Source: Leptodactylus fallax (taxonomy: Eukaryota; Chordata; Amphibia; Anura; Leptodactylidae). Taken from it: DNA of 64,000 bases. The position numbers and the translations under genes are program-made. The DNA lies in assembly GCA_947044405.1 (NCBI GenBank), contig CAMRHE010000169.1:1736501-1800500 (forward strand), in the 5' to 3' direction. Shown here piece by piece: positions 12,006-25,889 of the stretch; within the stretch, counting starts at the first letter, position 1, and every line of letters begins with the position of its first letter. Under the pieces are notes generated by a model, which was not told the origin of the DNA, did no database searches, and was given only the letters and a program-made list of their open reading frames with translations.

Positions 12006-13567
12006 GTTATGGATCCATTGGACGGCAGTGGTGTCTGTTGTATGATGGACCTAACACTCCATTGTGGCATAAATGGAAGTCTCATTGATAATGTGAACAC
12101 AGACTAACTGTTATGCTGAAAAATTTGCACTGCTTTAAATGAAAAAAAAAAAAAAAAACATTCTTACTACAATTCTACAAACACCATTACCATGTTGTAC
12201 ATTTTATTAATATTATCATTTTTTATAGTGATAAATTAAAAAAAGCAAAGAATGTATTGCTCTCCTTTAGAGAGGTAGGTGATGATGGCATTCTTTTCAC
12301 AACATGTTACAGGGTTTTAGCTAGAGACATCAGACTGAGAAACACACTTTTCAAGGTATTTCAGGCATTAACACTCTAGGAGATTGCAAACATGCCATTG
12401 GCATTTGTTAGTACTTTCGTCCAATAGTGTGACCTTTAACCCTTATTACCTTTCCATGTGCAAACAGTCTCACTTGTTACAACACTAATATACAGCAGTA
12501 AGGTAAACTGGCTGAGAGTTTCACCCTTGCCAAATGTTTGCTGCGTTGCATATTTTGGCTCTGATGAAGTCATGTGTTCCAAAACGTGTGCAGATTTACA
12601 GTAAAGAATCACTTTAATCAGTTCTACAAACTTAACATCCACACTACCATGACATGTTCTGGATGAGCAAAGCACAAAGATGAGGTCATGAAAGAAGGGA
12701 GAAAACAATATCAATGCTACAACACATATCACAGTGCTACATTTACGGAACATACACTTATTAAAATTGTTTACAGCAGAAATAATGTGGCATCATAATA
12801 GTATCAATGAATATTGTGTCCAGTAAATGTTAGCCTTTCAGTCCATTCATTTTATTTTCTATTCTCCAGTTGGTTATTGGTTCTCTTAGGCACCATACTA
12901 TCATTGTATTTATTAAGCATTATTATTATTATTATTAATGTACTGTGTGAATTGGAATCTTTTTATTTTAGTTTAATCTCTATTACTCTAATATATACTT
13001 TATAACTAACTTGAAGCTTTAGTCCTTCAATTCAAGATCTATAGGACTTTCCTACCATCTGCTTAAATTTTATGCTCTGGTGTGCAACAATGTTTATAAG
13101 TGCTATCATATCCCATCAGGCACCAGGGTCCAGGCACAAATTGAATGTCTGTACCCCATATAACAACACCCCTGTATCTGTCAGCACTGATACTTGCACC
13201 GGACTGACTATATTGCTTCCTAACAATCTTACAGTAGCTGACTCCTTTCATTCATCAAGTCACTGCCTTTCTTGGTTTGGTTTGGCTAATCTCCAACCTG
13301 TAATAAAAGTCCCAAGATGTCAATCTTGTCTTCTAAAATTAAGTAATATTAATCGTTAACATCTAAAGTGAAAAAATCAATCAACCATATTTCATAGTTA
13401 CTATATATGTTTATCTGGATAAAGTGCTATAAAGACTGATCTGTGAATGTTAAGGATAAAAGTTTCTGTATTTCTATGCTGTCATTTGGTTGGTATAAAG
13501 GAAGGTAAACTCTACGAATTACTTGCTAGAGCAGATTGTAACAAACAAGCAAAAAGAAATGGCACTT
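12006..13567. other. AT-rich DNA, no recognised gene
   Basis: Contains a short ATT repeat near 12920. The GATGAAGTCATGTGTTCCAAAACG stretch near 12555 resembles a common vertebrate repeat but is too short to call. Frames at 12436-12753 and 13072-13359 lack domains and look like chance. Confidence 0.4.
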
Positions 13568-13892
13568 AGGGGTCAATTTATCATGCTTCAGATGCCAGGT
13601 TTCTGATATATAGGACATGAAAAGTTGCCATTTTTGTTGCAGTTGTAAGGCTTTTGCACAAAAATAGTGACTTTTCTCATTTCGGGCCCCTCGCCACTTT
13701 TCAAATTGGTGGCCTGAACTGGACAAAAAAACGATGTGAGTTATACCAGAAATCTAACCCATTCCTGACTGGCATAGATTACATTTCTAGTTCACAGAAC
13801 CTCCCCATGGTGCACATCCGGCATGTCTTGCGCCAATGCATAAAGAGCTGGCCCTAAGAAATAGACCCCATGGGGCTTTATAAATTCCCCCC
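13568..13892. mobile_element. Probable MITE with GGGGTCAATTTAT-type ends
   Basis: Left TAGGGGTCAATTTATCA is roughly complementary to the right end (TTTATAAATTCCCCCC). The internal block CTCGCCACTTTTCAAA also occurs near 51280, showing a second, partial member. No protein. Confidence 0.5.
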
Positions 13893-14690
13893 AACAATTT
13901 TATTAATTAAAAATGATAAACTGTAGCAACACCATGACAAAACTCCAGCAAAGATAAATGTAAGTGCCACCTATGCCCATGTACCTGTCCCAGATATCAT
14001 TGTCTTAATCATGGCATAATGATTCAGCCTTGCTATATTAACAATACTCACAAGCACTATTATCTACATTGTAGACAATATCTTGAATGGTTCAATTGCA
14101 TAGAGGTGACTTTATACACAACAGATTTGTGAATATCTATTTTGTTAATCGAATGGTGTTAATTGACGTCAAGCACACCCATTTCTGCAGATCCCATTCA
14201 GATGAGTGGGATGGTTAAAAAACTTTCTACAACAAGTCTGCCAAGTGTGAATCTACCCTAAACAGTATCATCTGATCAGGCCAGTAACCTTTTGTTGTGG
14301 GTAAGTAACTTGGGTCCTGGAAAAGATAGCCTCAATGCCTTCAAAGACTAGCAAACATATAAAATTAAGCCTGACATTTACCATATAGCACGCCATGGTC
14401 ATCAATCACCCAGTGGGCAGTAACTGATATGTACATTCACTGAAGATGTGAAGGTTACAATAGGTGTAAAGGCTATCAACATTGCACAGTCCTTTCCACC
14501 AACCTGTTCATGACTACAGCGAAGCTGATAGGCCAAAATACAGTAGTCAAATATAATATTGCCTAGATCAGCCCCAGAGCTGTTGTTTAATAGGCCTTAT
14601 TTTTAAAGTAGCTGAAATTTACTTTTTAGGTGGTACTTCACTAGACATTTTAGTGGGTTACTGTGGCATTAAAATACTTCATGTATTACT
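13893..14690. other. AT-rich unique DNA
   Basis: Nothing recognised on either strand; no repeat structure longer than about 20 bases noticed. Confidence 0.4.
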
Positions 14691-14766
14691 GCATGCACAA
14701 GTTATTACCCCATTAGGTTCCATGTACACATTCAAGTGTGCAATCCGAGGGGGTGTCCAATGATCC

Positions 14767-14824
14767 ATTCTGTTCCGATGAAAATAGAGCAGGTCCTATC
14801 CTGCTCCATTTCATCAGAACAGAA
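14767..14824. repeat. Hairpin, probable remnant of a fold-back element
   Basis: ATTCTGTTCCGATGAAAAT and AGAGCAGG are followed after a short loop by CCTGCTC and ATTTCATCAGAACAGAA. Near 14868-14910 the phrase ACTCAGATG is repeated a few times. This suggests the centre of a larger, eroded palindromic element. Confidence 0.5.
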
Positions 14825-14925
14825 CCGATGGGAAACCCCCATAGAGGTAAGTACATAACGGAATACACTCAGATGACACTCAGATGCCACCTCAGATGCA
14901 CACTCAGTCATTTGCATGGGGTCTA

Positions 14926-15883
14926 AGTCTCCAGATGTTTAATTTTTCTATTGTCACCAGTAGATGGAATGATGTGAAACCATGGTGCGTGATAGTAGAT
15001 TGTAATTAGCAATTTGTAATGTTTCTGAAATCCAGTTGGCAAACCACCATATTTTCACGTCATCTAACCTCTGATTTATGCATTGAGTTGTCAAACTTTT
15101 AAAAAAATCCAAGTAAAAAACATCTGATATATTAAAGGGGTTAGCCCAAGACCGACATACATCACCTAGTCCCGTTCCTCCTCAGTGCATAACCACAGTG
15201 ATGGGGAAATTTGAATATTGCGGTGGCCATACATGCTTGCTGCTCCACTCAGAATCTATGGGGCTGACAGGGATAGCTGACTGCTAAAATAAGATTGAAT
15301 TGGCTAAAATAGTACTCATTGTGATAATAAAGGAAAAAGGCATTATCAACCCACCAGACTGCCAAGCTAAAGATTTCCTCAGCAGTACATATGACAAACA
15401 GAGGCAGGTAGCTTAAGTAGAAAGGAAAACAGCAGGAATTCTGGAATTCTACTAATGGAAAAACAAAATTAACCTTTATTGGAACATATGATAAAACTGG
15501 AAATTAAGATTAAAAGGGCAACATAAGAGATACATTTCAGATATCAAGGCAAGGAATGTCACAATATGTTAGGGATGTACAGTATCATATACACGCTTGC
15601 ATAATGAAAGAAAATGTAATACTAAGTAAAACTACTGTCCCTACTTGATATTGCTGAACCTGAGACGTTTCAATTTATTTGGGTTTGGCTGGTTCTGTCC
15701 TATGATTTGTTTGAGTCTCAATAATTTTTAGACCCTATCTAGCTAATCTTGCCATCTAAAGCAAACACAGCCAAAGTAATATCAATGTAAAACGGATGGG
15801 AGGCAGAGGATACAAACTGCTTGTATACCATACACTGCGCTCTCACTTTTTTACTCTTTTTTAAATGAAATTTGGGGCTTTGG
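14926..15883. other. Mostly unique DNA
   Basis: A TTAAAGGGGTTAGCCC motif at about 15132 looks like the end of a TTAA-flanked short element, but the other end was not found. No gene recognised. Confidence 0.4.
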
Positions 15884-16135
15884 TCATATGGGGGCAGGGT
15901 TGTACACTAAACAGCACTGTAGACTAGGGCGTGCTGGCGGGACCTCGGTGTACAGCGCTGTAGGGCCATTAGCAAGGCTAGGAGCAACAAGACGGTGGCC
16001 AGATCGCCGACCCACCCCATATAATGTGCCGGGAGCCACGTTTACCGAGGCCAGCCCGCCACCCAGCCGACCGGCAGAAGACCCCCAACGGCCCGATCCC
16101 GATCCGCGGACCGGTGATTGGGGACCCCTGTTTTA
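15884..16135 (-). mobile_element. GC-rich hAT-like terminal fragment
   Basis: Read on the minus strand, it begins at about 16134 with CAGGGGTCCCCAATCACC and GGTCCGCGGATCGGG. This resembles the CAGGGGTCCCCAA-type ends of some vertebrate hAT elements. The GC-rich block stands out sharply from its AT-rich surroundings. The 82-residue open frame here is low-complexity and not supported as a gene. The opposite terminus is unclear. Confidence 0.4.
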
Positions 16136-16454
16136 AAGGATGCGAAGTGCTTAAGTCAGTGGAGGTGATGAAAGGACCTCTTTAACTTTGGAATGTACTA
16201 CATTCTGCATTTTTTTGTGTGTCTTCTTGTTCCTACATTTGATTTTCTTCCACGTGTACCTGATTTAAAGGACTTTCTTTATACTGATCACTGCATATAT
16301 CCAAGTTAAATCAAGTAAATTAAGATTAATTTAACCCCCCATCTACATACTCGTCCATGCCTTCATAACCTCATGTCTGGACTACTATACATAAGTCTTC
16401 CAGATAAAGAAATACGTTGCCTTTAGCTAGTCCAAAATACTGCAGCAAGGTTAA

Positions 16455-17538
16455 CCCCTTCCCTCCAGAGGAATTTTTAGATTTTCGTTTTTGACTCCCC
16501 CCCTTCCAAACCCCATAACTTTTTTATTTTTCCATTCTCTGAGCCATATGAGGTCTTAATGTTTGTAGGCCAAATTTTTCTTCATGATGCTACCATTTAT
16601 TATTCTGTGCAATGTACTGGGAAGCTGGAAAAAAATTACAAATGGGGTGGATTTGAAGAAAAAATGCATTTGTGCAACTTTCTTACTGGCTTCGTTTTTA
16701 CAGCGTGTCATCTGACTTGTCATCTGTATTCTATGTTTCGGTACAATTCCAGGGATACCAAATTTATATGGTTTTATTTACATTTTAACCCTTAACAAAA
16801 ATCTAAATCTGTGCAAAAAATTTTTTTTTTCTAAAAGTCACCATATTCTGACACCTGTAACTTTTTATACTTCCATGTATGGGGATGCATAGGGCGTCTT
16901 TTTTTGCAGGGCCAGGTGTACTTTTTAGTTATACCATTTTGGGGAATTGCTATTGCTTTCATTACTTTTTATTCAAATTTTTATCAGAGGTGAAACAGTG
17001 AAAAAACGGCGGTTTGGCACTCTTGATTTTTTTTTTCCTGCTACGGCGTTTACCATATGGGAAAAATATTTTTATAGATTTGTAGACTGGGCATTTTTGG
17101 ACACAAGGATACCTAATGTGTATGTGTTTCACAATATTTAAGTACTTTTATATGTGTGAAAGGGGGGTGATTTGAATATTTTTTTTATTTATTTATTTTT
17201 TGCATTTATTAGACCCCTTAGGAGTCTTGAACCCCAAGTGGTCTGATCACTAACGCAATGCATTCCAATGCTAATTGCAAAATAATTACACTTCTATTGC
17301 AGGATGCAGGCCCTGGAACGCACAGGCACTGCTGGCCAAATGACGCCTCGGTCAGCTATGACTGAGACGACGAGAGGGTTAATGCCCGCGATCAGTGTAG
17401 GCACTAATTGCGAGCATTAGCACCGAGTCTCTGCTGTATGATACAGCAGAAACCTGGTGGCTATGGTGGCCAGTCAGTTCCCGAGCGGCTGCCATATTTA
17501 AATACCCAACATCCGCCGTACTACTAGTCAGGAAGGGG
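16455..17538 (+). mobile_element. piggyBac-like non-autonomous element, TTAA duplication
   Basis: Length is 1084 bp. It begins CCCCTTCC and ends GGAAGGGG, with TTAA directly outside on both sides (16451-16454, 17539-17542). TTAA duplication and C-rich short terminal repeats are hallmarks of piggyBac. No transposase frame is visible. The right third contains a TGCTGTATGATACAGCAG hairpin. Partial relatives are at 609 and 51711. The insertion lies in a LINE frame that becomes continuous when the element is removed. Confidence 0.78.
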
Positions 17539-17613
17539 TTAATAATCAAACAACACCGACATGCTCCATCCTCTGCTCACTGCACTAGCTGCCTATAAAA
17601 TGGATAACTTTTA

Positions 17614-17952
17614 GGCCGGGACCCCACATTGCGAAAACGCTGCGTTTTACAGTGCCTGCGAATTTGATGGGATTCTGACTAAACCTATCCATACAGTGTG
17701 GAAAAAAATCTGCAGCAGAAAAGCTGTGCTTGCATTTTTGAAAATTGCAGCATGTCAATTATACCTACGGAAACACTGTTGTTTTCTATATAGGTCTAAT
17801 AGGGGCAGAAAGTCTGCAGAGGAGAACTCTGGAGAAATCTCAAAGAAAAATGCTGTGGAAAAAAAACACAATGTATTTCCACCATGGTTTTTGCCACAGC
17901 ATTTTTTTTTTTCATTTTTTTTTGCACCGATTGTCTATGTGGGGCCTTAGCC
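17614..17952. mobile_element. Fold-back MITE, perfect TTA duplication (family X)
   Basis: Left end GGCCGGGACCCCACATTG, right end CTATGTGGGGCCTTAGCC, with TTA at 17611-17613 and 17953-17955. The interior carries GCGTTTTACAGTGCCTGCG, GCATGTCAATTATACCTAC and AGAAAGTCTGCAGAGG. It lies in the LINE at 16332-18232. Confidence 0.75.
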
Positions 17953-18232
17953 TTAAGTTTGCTTGATGACCTGAAAATTCATTAGCAACTGAGGCCCTGA
18001 CTTAAAAGGACTTCTGCAGCCCCATAATACTTGCCACCCTCTCAGATCTGCAGGCAGAAATAAATTGTCAATTCCTAGCATCCATTTGAAACAATTTGTA
18101 GCCAAAGTCTTCTGCCATGCAGTCCCCACTCTCTGGAACGCATTTCCCGGACTGATCATTTACCGGACTGTGCTTTGAGTCCATTGTGAGAAAAGCGCAT
18201 TACAAATGTTTGTTGTTGATGTTGTTGTAATC

Positions 18233-19540
18233 CTATATGTTAAAGAGTGCATCGTCTCTCTCGACAATATCCTCAAGATGTACTGTACTCAGGACAGCAC
18301 AAATCAGCCGCTATGTTGACTTTAAGAGGTTAATGCTCGCACAGTTTTTATGTTTATAGCTTTTATCATATTGTCTATAGCATATGACAATTTCACATAA
18401 TAGTGATTGGCTTATTGTTTTATTACAGCAGCCAAGTAAAATTATGGATGGTATTAGAATGTTCCAGCAAATTCAGAGGTTTCTCTCTAACTCTTTCTTC
18501 TCGACCTATAGAATGCCTTGTACTGAAAACTGCTGCAAAATATTGGAGAGGAGGCAATAGCATTACTAAAATGTCAAGACTGAAGCCTTGATCTATTGAT
18601 TTACTGGTCCTGAGATGTTTAAGTACAGAATCAGAATTTAGGGATGGGACAAGTGGGAATAAAAGGAGGTTACCTTAGATACATATGGAAACCTCTCTTC
18701 TTGCCTTTTCCTTGTCCATAATATCTTTCTCCTTGGAGGTGACCATCCTCAGCCTGACTGATCCGACATCTCCAAACATTTTGTGTGATTTGGACACCAG
18801 GAAGTAGAGAGCGGCAGTAGTGTCTGATATGGAGTGGGAGGGAGCTAGTGGGAGGTGAGTATCATTTTGTTATGTTGGGACCCCCATTCTGAGCCCCATT
18901 AAATATACTTTTCAATTTCTGAAAAACCCTTTTAACTAGTCACCACTGAAAGCTCGCTGCTGATAGAACTATTCTCCCTGGTATTAGCCAATCCAGACAG
19001 GTGACTTGACATGTGTTATAGCCAATACTATGAAATAATTGGCTACAAGAAACCTCTCAGTACTAAGAGCTGTGCTAATGCTGTTGAGAATGTAATCGGA
19101 GTGATGTTATATAAACTATATTTCTCTTTGTGCATTAATATTGTGAATGAGAAAACCATTATTATATTATTGCGCCATCTACATAATGTTTAATATGGAA
19201 ATAAAAGTGCTATAAAGTATTATACAAGGACATTTTATGATTAATCTTTATTTGAACCAATTAATATGTGGATTTTCATATCAGTTTATAATTTAATATA
19301 TCTTATAGTGCCATAAAGTATTATTAAGAGGCATTTTATGATTAATCTTCATTGAACCAATTAATGCTTTCATATCTGTTTTTGAGACATTTAATATATT
19401 TTAATGTATTTATTGTTGTTATATTTTTCTTTGTTTTAAAAGAGCAGTAAAAGTTGAAATAAATAGTAAAAATAAACTAATAATTATCTTGAACCCACTG
19501 TTTCAATATTTGTAAGAGATAGATCATACAATTATACATT
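18233..19540. other. Mostly unique DNA
   Basis: A local imperfect direct duplication is visible: AGTATTATACAAGGACATTTTATGATTAATCTT near 19217 recurs in altered form near 19318. No gene recognised. Confidence 0.4.
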
Positions 19541-19676
19541 GTAAGCCATTGCAGGCAGGGCCCTCTATCCCACTGTGCCAGTTAGTCACTGTTAGTATTG
19601 TATTTGTCTTGTATATTTTGTGTACCGTATGTAAACCCTCAAATGTAAAGCACCATGGAATTAATGGTGCTATATA
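19541..19676 (+). mobile_element. LINE 3' tail (family A), entered by a Tc1
   Basis: GTAAGCCATTGCAGGCAGGG, CCCTCTATCCCACTG and AAAGCACCATGGAATTAATG match the tails at 4813 and 48738. The run TGCTATATA is cut by the Tc1 that starts at about 19677, which took the place of the expected AATAAA. Confidence 0.65.
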
Positions 19677-20278
19677 CACACGTGGACAAAATTGTTGGTA
19701 CCCTCATTTAATGAAAGAAAAACCCACAATGGTCACAGAAATAACTTGAATCTGACAAAAGTAATAATATATAAAAATTCTATGAAAATTAACAAATGAA
19801 AGTCAGACATTGCTTTTCAACCACGCTTCAACAGAATTTTTTTTAAAAAGAAAACTCATGAAATAGGCCTGGACAGAAATGATGGTACCTCTGAAAATAA
19901 TGTGACCAAAGGGACATGTTAAATCAAGGTGTGTCCACTAATTAGCATCACAGGTGTCTACAATCTTGTAATCAGTCAGTGGGCCTGTATATAAGGCTAC
20001 AGATACTCACTGTGCTGTTTGGTGACATGGTGAGTACCACACTCAACTTGGACCAGAGGAAGCGAAGGAAAGAGTTGTCTGAGGAGCTTAAAAAGAAAAT
20101 TATAGACAAACATGTTAAAGGCAAAGGTTATAAAACCATCTCCAAGCAGCTTGATGTTCCTGTGACTACAGTTACACATATTATTTAGAAATTTAAGATC
20201 CATGGGACTGTAGGCAACCTCCCTGGACGTGGCTACAGGAGGAAAATTGATGACAAATCAAAGAGAAGGATAATATGA

Positions 20279-22268
<1,990 letters not shown>

Positions 22269-23023
22269 TAGAGAGAAATGTGCTGCCCAGTGTCAGAAAG
22301 CTTGGTCTCAGTTGCAGGTCATGGGTCTTGCAACAGGATAGTGATCCAAAACGCACTGCTAAAAATGCCCAAGCATGGCTAAGAGGAAAACATTGGACTA
22401 TTCTGAAGTGGCCTTCTATGAGCCCTGACCTAAATTCTATTGAGCATCTTTGAAAGGAGCCAGAGGCGTAGCTAGAGGGGGGCAGGGGGGGCGGTGGCCC
22501 CAGGCCCACTGAGTCTCGGGGGCCAACTTCGGGGCGGCCGCAACACAGGTTACCATCACATATTAACTGCTTCGGCGTCTGCATGACACTGATACAGTTA
22601 AAATACATTCTCTACACGTACGTAGCTCGTAAACCACAAGCCACTTCAGGCCTGTGGCCTACGAGCTGCCCTAAGACATCTATGTCCTGGCACAGACGTC
22701 TGCGCGATGACATCATTGTCCTGCACCTTCAGTAAGCGGCGGCAGTGCCGGCGGTGGAGACTCCTCCTCGGGGGATCGGAGGTAAGTGAGTAGCAACGTT
22801 TTTTTTTAACTCACTTTGGGCATTGTAATTGGGGGTGGGGGGATGGGGGTAATACATATAGGACGTCAATTGGGAGCATTGGGAATTTAGATAAGAGGCC
22901 ATAACTAATATAAGGGGCATTAGGGGGCTTTAATAAAAGAGGATATAAATTATAGTGAAAGGTCAGTGGGGTCTGTATGAATGTAAGGGGAGATAATATT
23001 AGGGGGCATTGGGGCAGTATTGA

Positions 23024-23625
23024 AGGGGTTTTCTATGGAATAATAAAGTCTACTGGTAAAGATTATATTGGGCAAATTGGAGAGGAGGCGGGGAAGGTGA
23101 AACATAAAAAAAATACTCACTTGTTTCCGGGCTACCGATGTCCGCAGTCCTCTGCTGCTGTCTGTCCAGGCACACACACGCCACTTCCCTGCCGCAAGTC
23201 CTGCACTGCATGTGATTGGCCTCAGCAGTGGCTGGAAAAGACTCGGTCCTTTCCAGCCAATATTGAGGCCACTGATGGCCTCAGCAGTCACATATGGCAT
23301 GTGTCTGAACAGACAGTGGCAGCAGACACTAAAGCACTGGAGACAGGTAAGGCTGGGTTCACACTAGCGCTCGGTTTCCGTTTTTCGGGTCCACTTGGAG
23401 ACCTTGTAAAGCGGTTACCTGCGGACTATAATGGGGTCTGCTTTGGTTTCTGTGTGGTTTCTGCTTTTCTGCTTGCAGGACTTTTCTTTCTGCATTTTTG
23501 AAATGGAATGGGGAACAGAATCCCTCAACGGGGTTCAAGTGTTGGTGTGAACCCAGCCTGAGTATGATTTTTTTTATCACCTACTCCACCTCCACTGTGA
23601 TTTGTCCACTTCCTGGACAACCCCT
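23024..23625. mobile_element. TTAA-type MITE within the hAT-like composite
   Basis: The left end (AAGGGGTTTTCTATGGAAT) and the complement of the right end (AAGGGGTTGTCCAGGAAG) form a terminal repeat. The right flank is TTAA; the left is TTGA here but TTAA in copy 2 (53105-53108). The element is interrupted by 23351-23558. Confidence 0.6.
23351..23558. mobile_element. Fold-back MITE (family Y)
   Basis: Ends GGCTGGGTTCACACTAGCG and the complement (GGTGTGAACCCAGCC). Flanks are TAA and TGA. The interior shows TTTTTCGGGTCCACTTGG and CAGGACTTTTCTTTCTGC. Sister copies lie at 34127, 41567 and 53443; two of these have TGA on both sides, so a 3-bp TNA duplication is likely. Confidence 0.68.
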
Positions 23626-23629
23626 TTAA

Positions 23630-24136
23630 AGAGGACCTTTCATGTCCTCATGAACCTGTGATTTTATATACCGCTAGAAAGCCGACAGTCAGCTTTCCCG
23701 TTATGTGCCCCGATGGAGGAGATATCGGTGCCGTTAGTTTCGGCACATATCTGTCCCCACTGTCAGAAGGGCATTGCTGACAGTCTAGCGTCATCGCTGG
23801 GCTGTGAGGAAGGCCCCCCTGACAGTACTTTAACATAGCCTTGTACTGTCAGAGGGGGCGTTCCTTACTGCCCTGTGATGACGCTGAGCTATGAGGAAGG
23901 CCCCCTCCCCCAGTACCAGTCTTGGGGGGGACGTTCCTCACAGCCCAGCGATGACGCTAGACTGTCAGGAACGCCCTTCTAACAGTGGGGAGAGATCAGT
24001 GCCGAAACTAATGGCACCGATATCTCCTCCACCGGGGCACATAACAGGAAAGCCGACAGTGCGCTGAATTCAGTGCACTGTCAGCTTTCTAGTGGTATAT
24101 AAAACCGCATGTGCATGAGAACATGAAAGGTCGTCT
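23630..24136. mobile_element. Fold-back MITE (family Z), TTAA flanks
   Basis: AGAGGACCTTTCATGTCCTC opens the left arm; the right arm closes ACATGAAAGGTCGTCT. TTAA lies on both sides (23626-23629, 24137-24140). The long arms run inward through TATACCGCTAGAAAGC and GATATCGGTGCCGTTAG, so almost all of the element can fold back. Other copies are at 33283-33704 (complete) and 53772-53932 (centre deleted). Confidence 0.75.
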
Positions 24137-24900
24137 TTAATACAAAGGGGTTATTAATAGGCATTATTAATACAGAGGGGCATTTATGTAAGAGGGCATA
24201 ATTTATACAAGGAGACATAAGAGGGTATAATTAATAATAGGGGAATTGGGCAATATTAATTTTAGGTGGCACTCGGGTATTAAATTGATTTAAGGGGGTA
24301 CACAGGGCATTATTAATTAGGGGGAATTATTGGTTGAGGGGCAGTATTAAATAAATGGGGCACATAGGAGCATTATCAAATTAAAAAGGCACATGGGGTT
24401 ATTATTAATTTCCAGGGGATTTTATATAATATATTTTATAATTGGGGTAGCAGCAGGATGGAGAGTTTATGTAGCTGAGGACAATGTGGGCCAGGTGCCT
24501 GGAAAAGTGAGGAGCCAAAGATGGCTGTGTTACAAACTTTACAGTCACAGCTGGAAGAAGTGGTCATGGCGGTCCAGATGGAAGAGTTGATAAATGTAAA
24601 CCGTCAGAGATATCACCTGTAAGTCACAACATTGTTCCTGTACTGTATTTACGTAACTGGTCTTCAAAGCCCTGTGTAGAACCACTATCTACCACTATAC
24701 GGTCAACGTATAGTGATAGTGTTGGTATACCTGAGTTGGGGGCCCACTTGGATGTGTTCGCCCCCCCCTGTGCTGAACCCCTAGCTACGCCTCTGGAAAG
24801 AGCTGAAACATGCCGTCTGGAAAAGGCACCTTTCAAACCTGAGACAACTGGAGCAGTTTGCTCATGAGGAGTGGGCCAAAATACCTGTTGAGAGGTGCAC

Positions 24901-25406
24901 ATATCTCAATATTCCTAAAACAACCAATAATGTATAAATTCTGCATAGGACACAATGGATAATCCTTTGCTAATATATTCCATTTTAAGATGGGGTAAGG
25001 GCTACACACTAAGCTAAAAGTCTCAAACAAAAATCCTCCAGGGAGTATTTCTCAACATACCTTCATAAAGTAGGAATCATATACTGTTTATATACTGTTA
25101 ATAATGCTGAGAATCATCTGTCGGCAGCACATCACCTGAATAAGAACTCTTCTGATGGTGGACAGTAAAAGTATTTACCTGGGAAATGGTTGTTTCATTG
25201 GTCATTTTCCCTACATGTCCTCTGCATCGGTCTGTGTAATCAGGTCAGTGCAGAACAAGCGCTGATAGGCATGTTTTATAGCTGATCAGTGCTCATTCAG
25301 AAATGTCTTTAGGTCTAATAGGACCTTAAGTCCCACTTGTCTTCCATCTGACTGGTGTTTAAAAGATGTTGGCTATTACAAGATATGTCAAAGAATCTAG
25401 AAAGAT
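24901..25406. other. Unique DNA beyond the Tc1 nest
   Basis: No match to the missing Tc1 right arm and no gene seen. Confidence 0.4.
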
Positions 25407-25409
25407 TTA

Positions 25410-25729
25410 GGCTAAGGCCCCACAATGCAGAAATGCAGCCAAAAAAAACCCACTGCTTTTTATAGTACCAGCAAAGTGAATGAGATTTCATTAATCTCAT
25501 CCACACATTGCAGAAAAAAAGAACTGCAGAAAAGATGTGTTTTCAAAAATGGTTGCATTTTGGAATATTGCAGCATGTTAATTTTACATGTGGAATCCCG
25601 AATATTGAGTAGGGGAAAACCGTAAAAACTCAATGAAAAACGCAGAAGAAAAAAAACGCAGTGAATTTTTTGCAGTGTTTTTTTCCTCTGTGTTTTTTAA
25701 CTGTGATTCCTTATGTGGGGTTTTAGCCC
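25410..25729. mobile_element. Diverged fold-back MITE (family X)
   Basis: GGCTAAGGCCCCACAATG on the left, TATGTGGGGTTTTAGCC on the right. The interior has TCATCCACACATTGCAG and ATTGCAGCATGTTAATT. The left flank is TTA; the right duplication has been lost. Confidence 0.65.
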
Positions 25730-25889
25730 CATAGAAGATAATATGAGACAAAATAGAATGAAAGTAGAGGAGGAGATTAATTTAGGAATTTCTCAGATTT
25801 TATAAAAACAAATTAGGTGGCATTTCCTATGTTTGGTGCTTTCTTAAAGTATAAGTGCAATTTCATCTTCTTTTACTATTATGTAGGGG

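Larger units (their letters stand above)
16332..18232 (+). mobile_element. L2-like LINE 3' fragment with two insertions
   Basis: The plus strand encodes LVHAFITSCLDYY and then LVQNTAARLI, motifs from the C-terminal region of L2-type LINEs. The reading LVQNTAARLI crosses the piggyBac-like insertion once one TTAA is removed. A fold-back element interrupts it again at 17614. The 3' end has AAAAGCGCATTACAAATG followed by a GTT-repeat tail near 18210-18230. Internal stop codons make it a fossil. Confidence 0.75.
22461..24795 (+). mobile_element. hAT-like composite element, copy 1
   Basis: It begins CAGAGGCGTAGCTAG and ends with the complement CTAGCTACGCCTCTG. The 8-bp flanks are AAAGGAGC (22453-22460) and GAAAGAGC (24796-24803), which differ at two positions. 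8-bp duplications and CAGRGGCG-type ends suit the hAT superfamily. No transposase is visible. Inside are a TTAA-type MITE (23024-23625) with a fold-back element in it, and a second fold-back element (23630-24136). Copy 2 (52591-55652) has the same passengers; copy 3 is at 25890-26370. Confidence 0.75.

Noticed and set aside
22977..23501. 174-residue open frame
   Set aside because: It crosses the hAT-like composite and two MITEs, has no domain, and is not kept open in copy 2.
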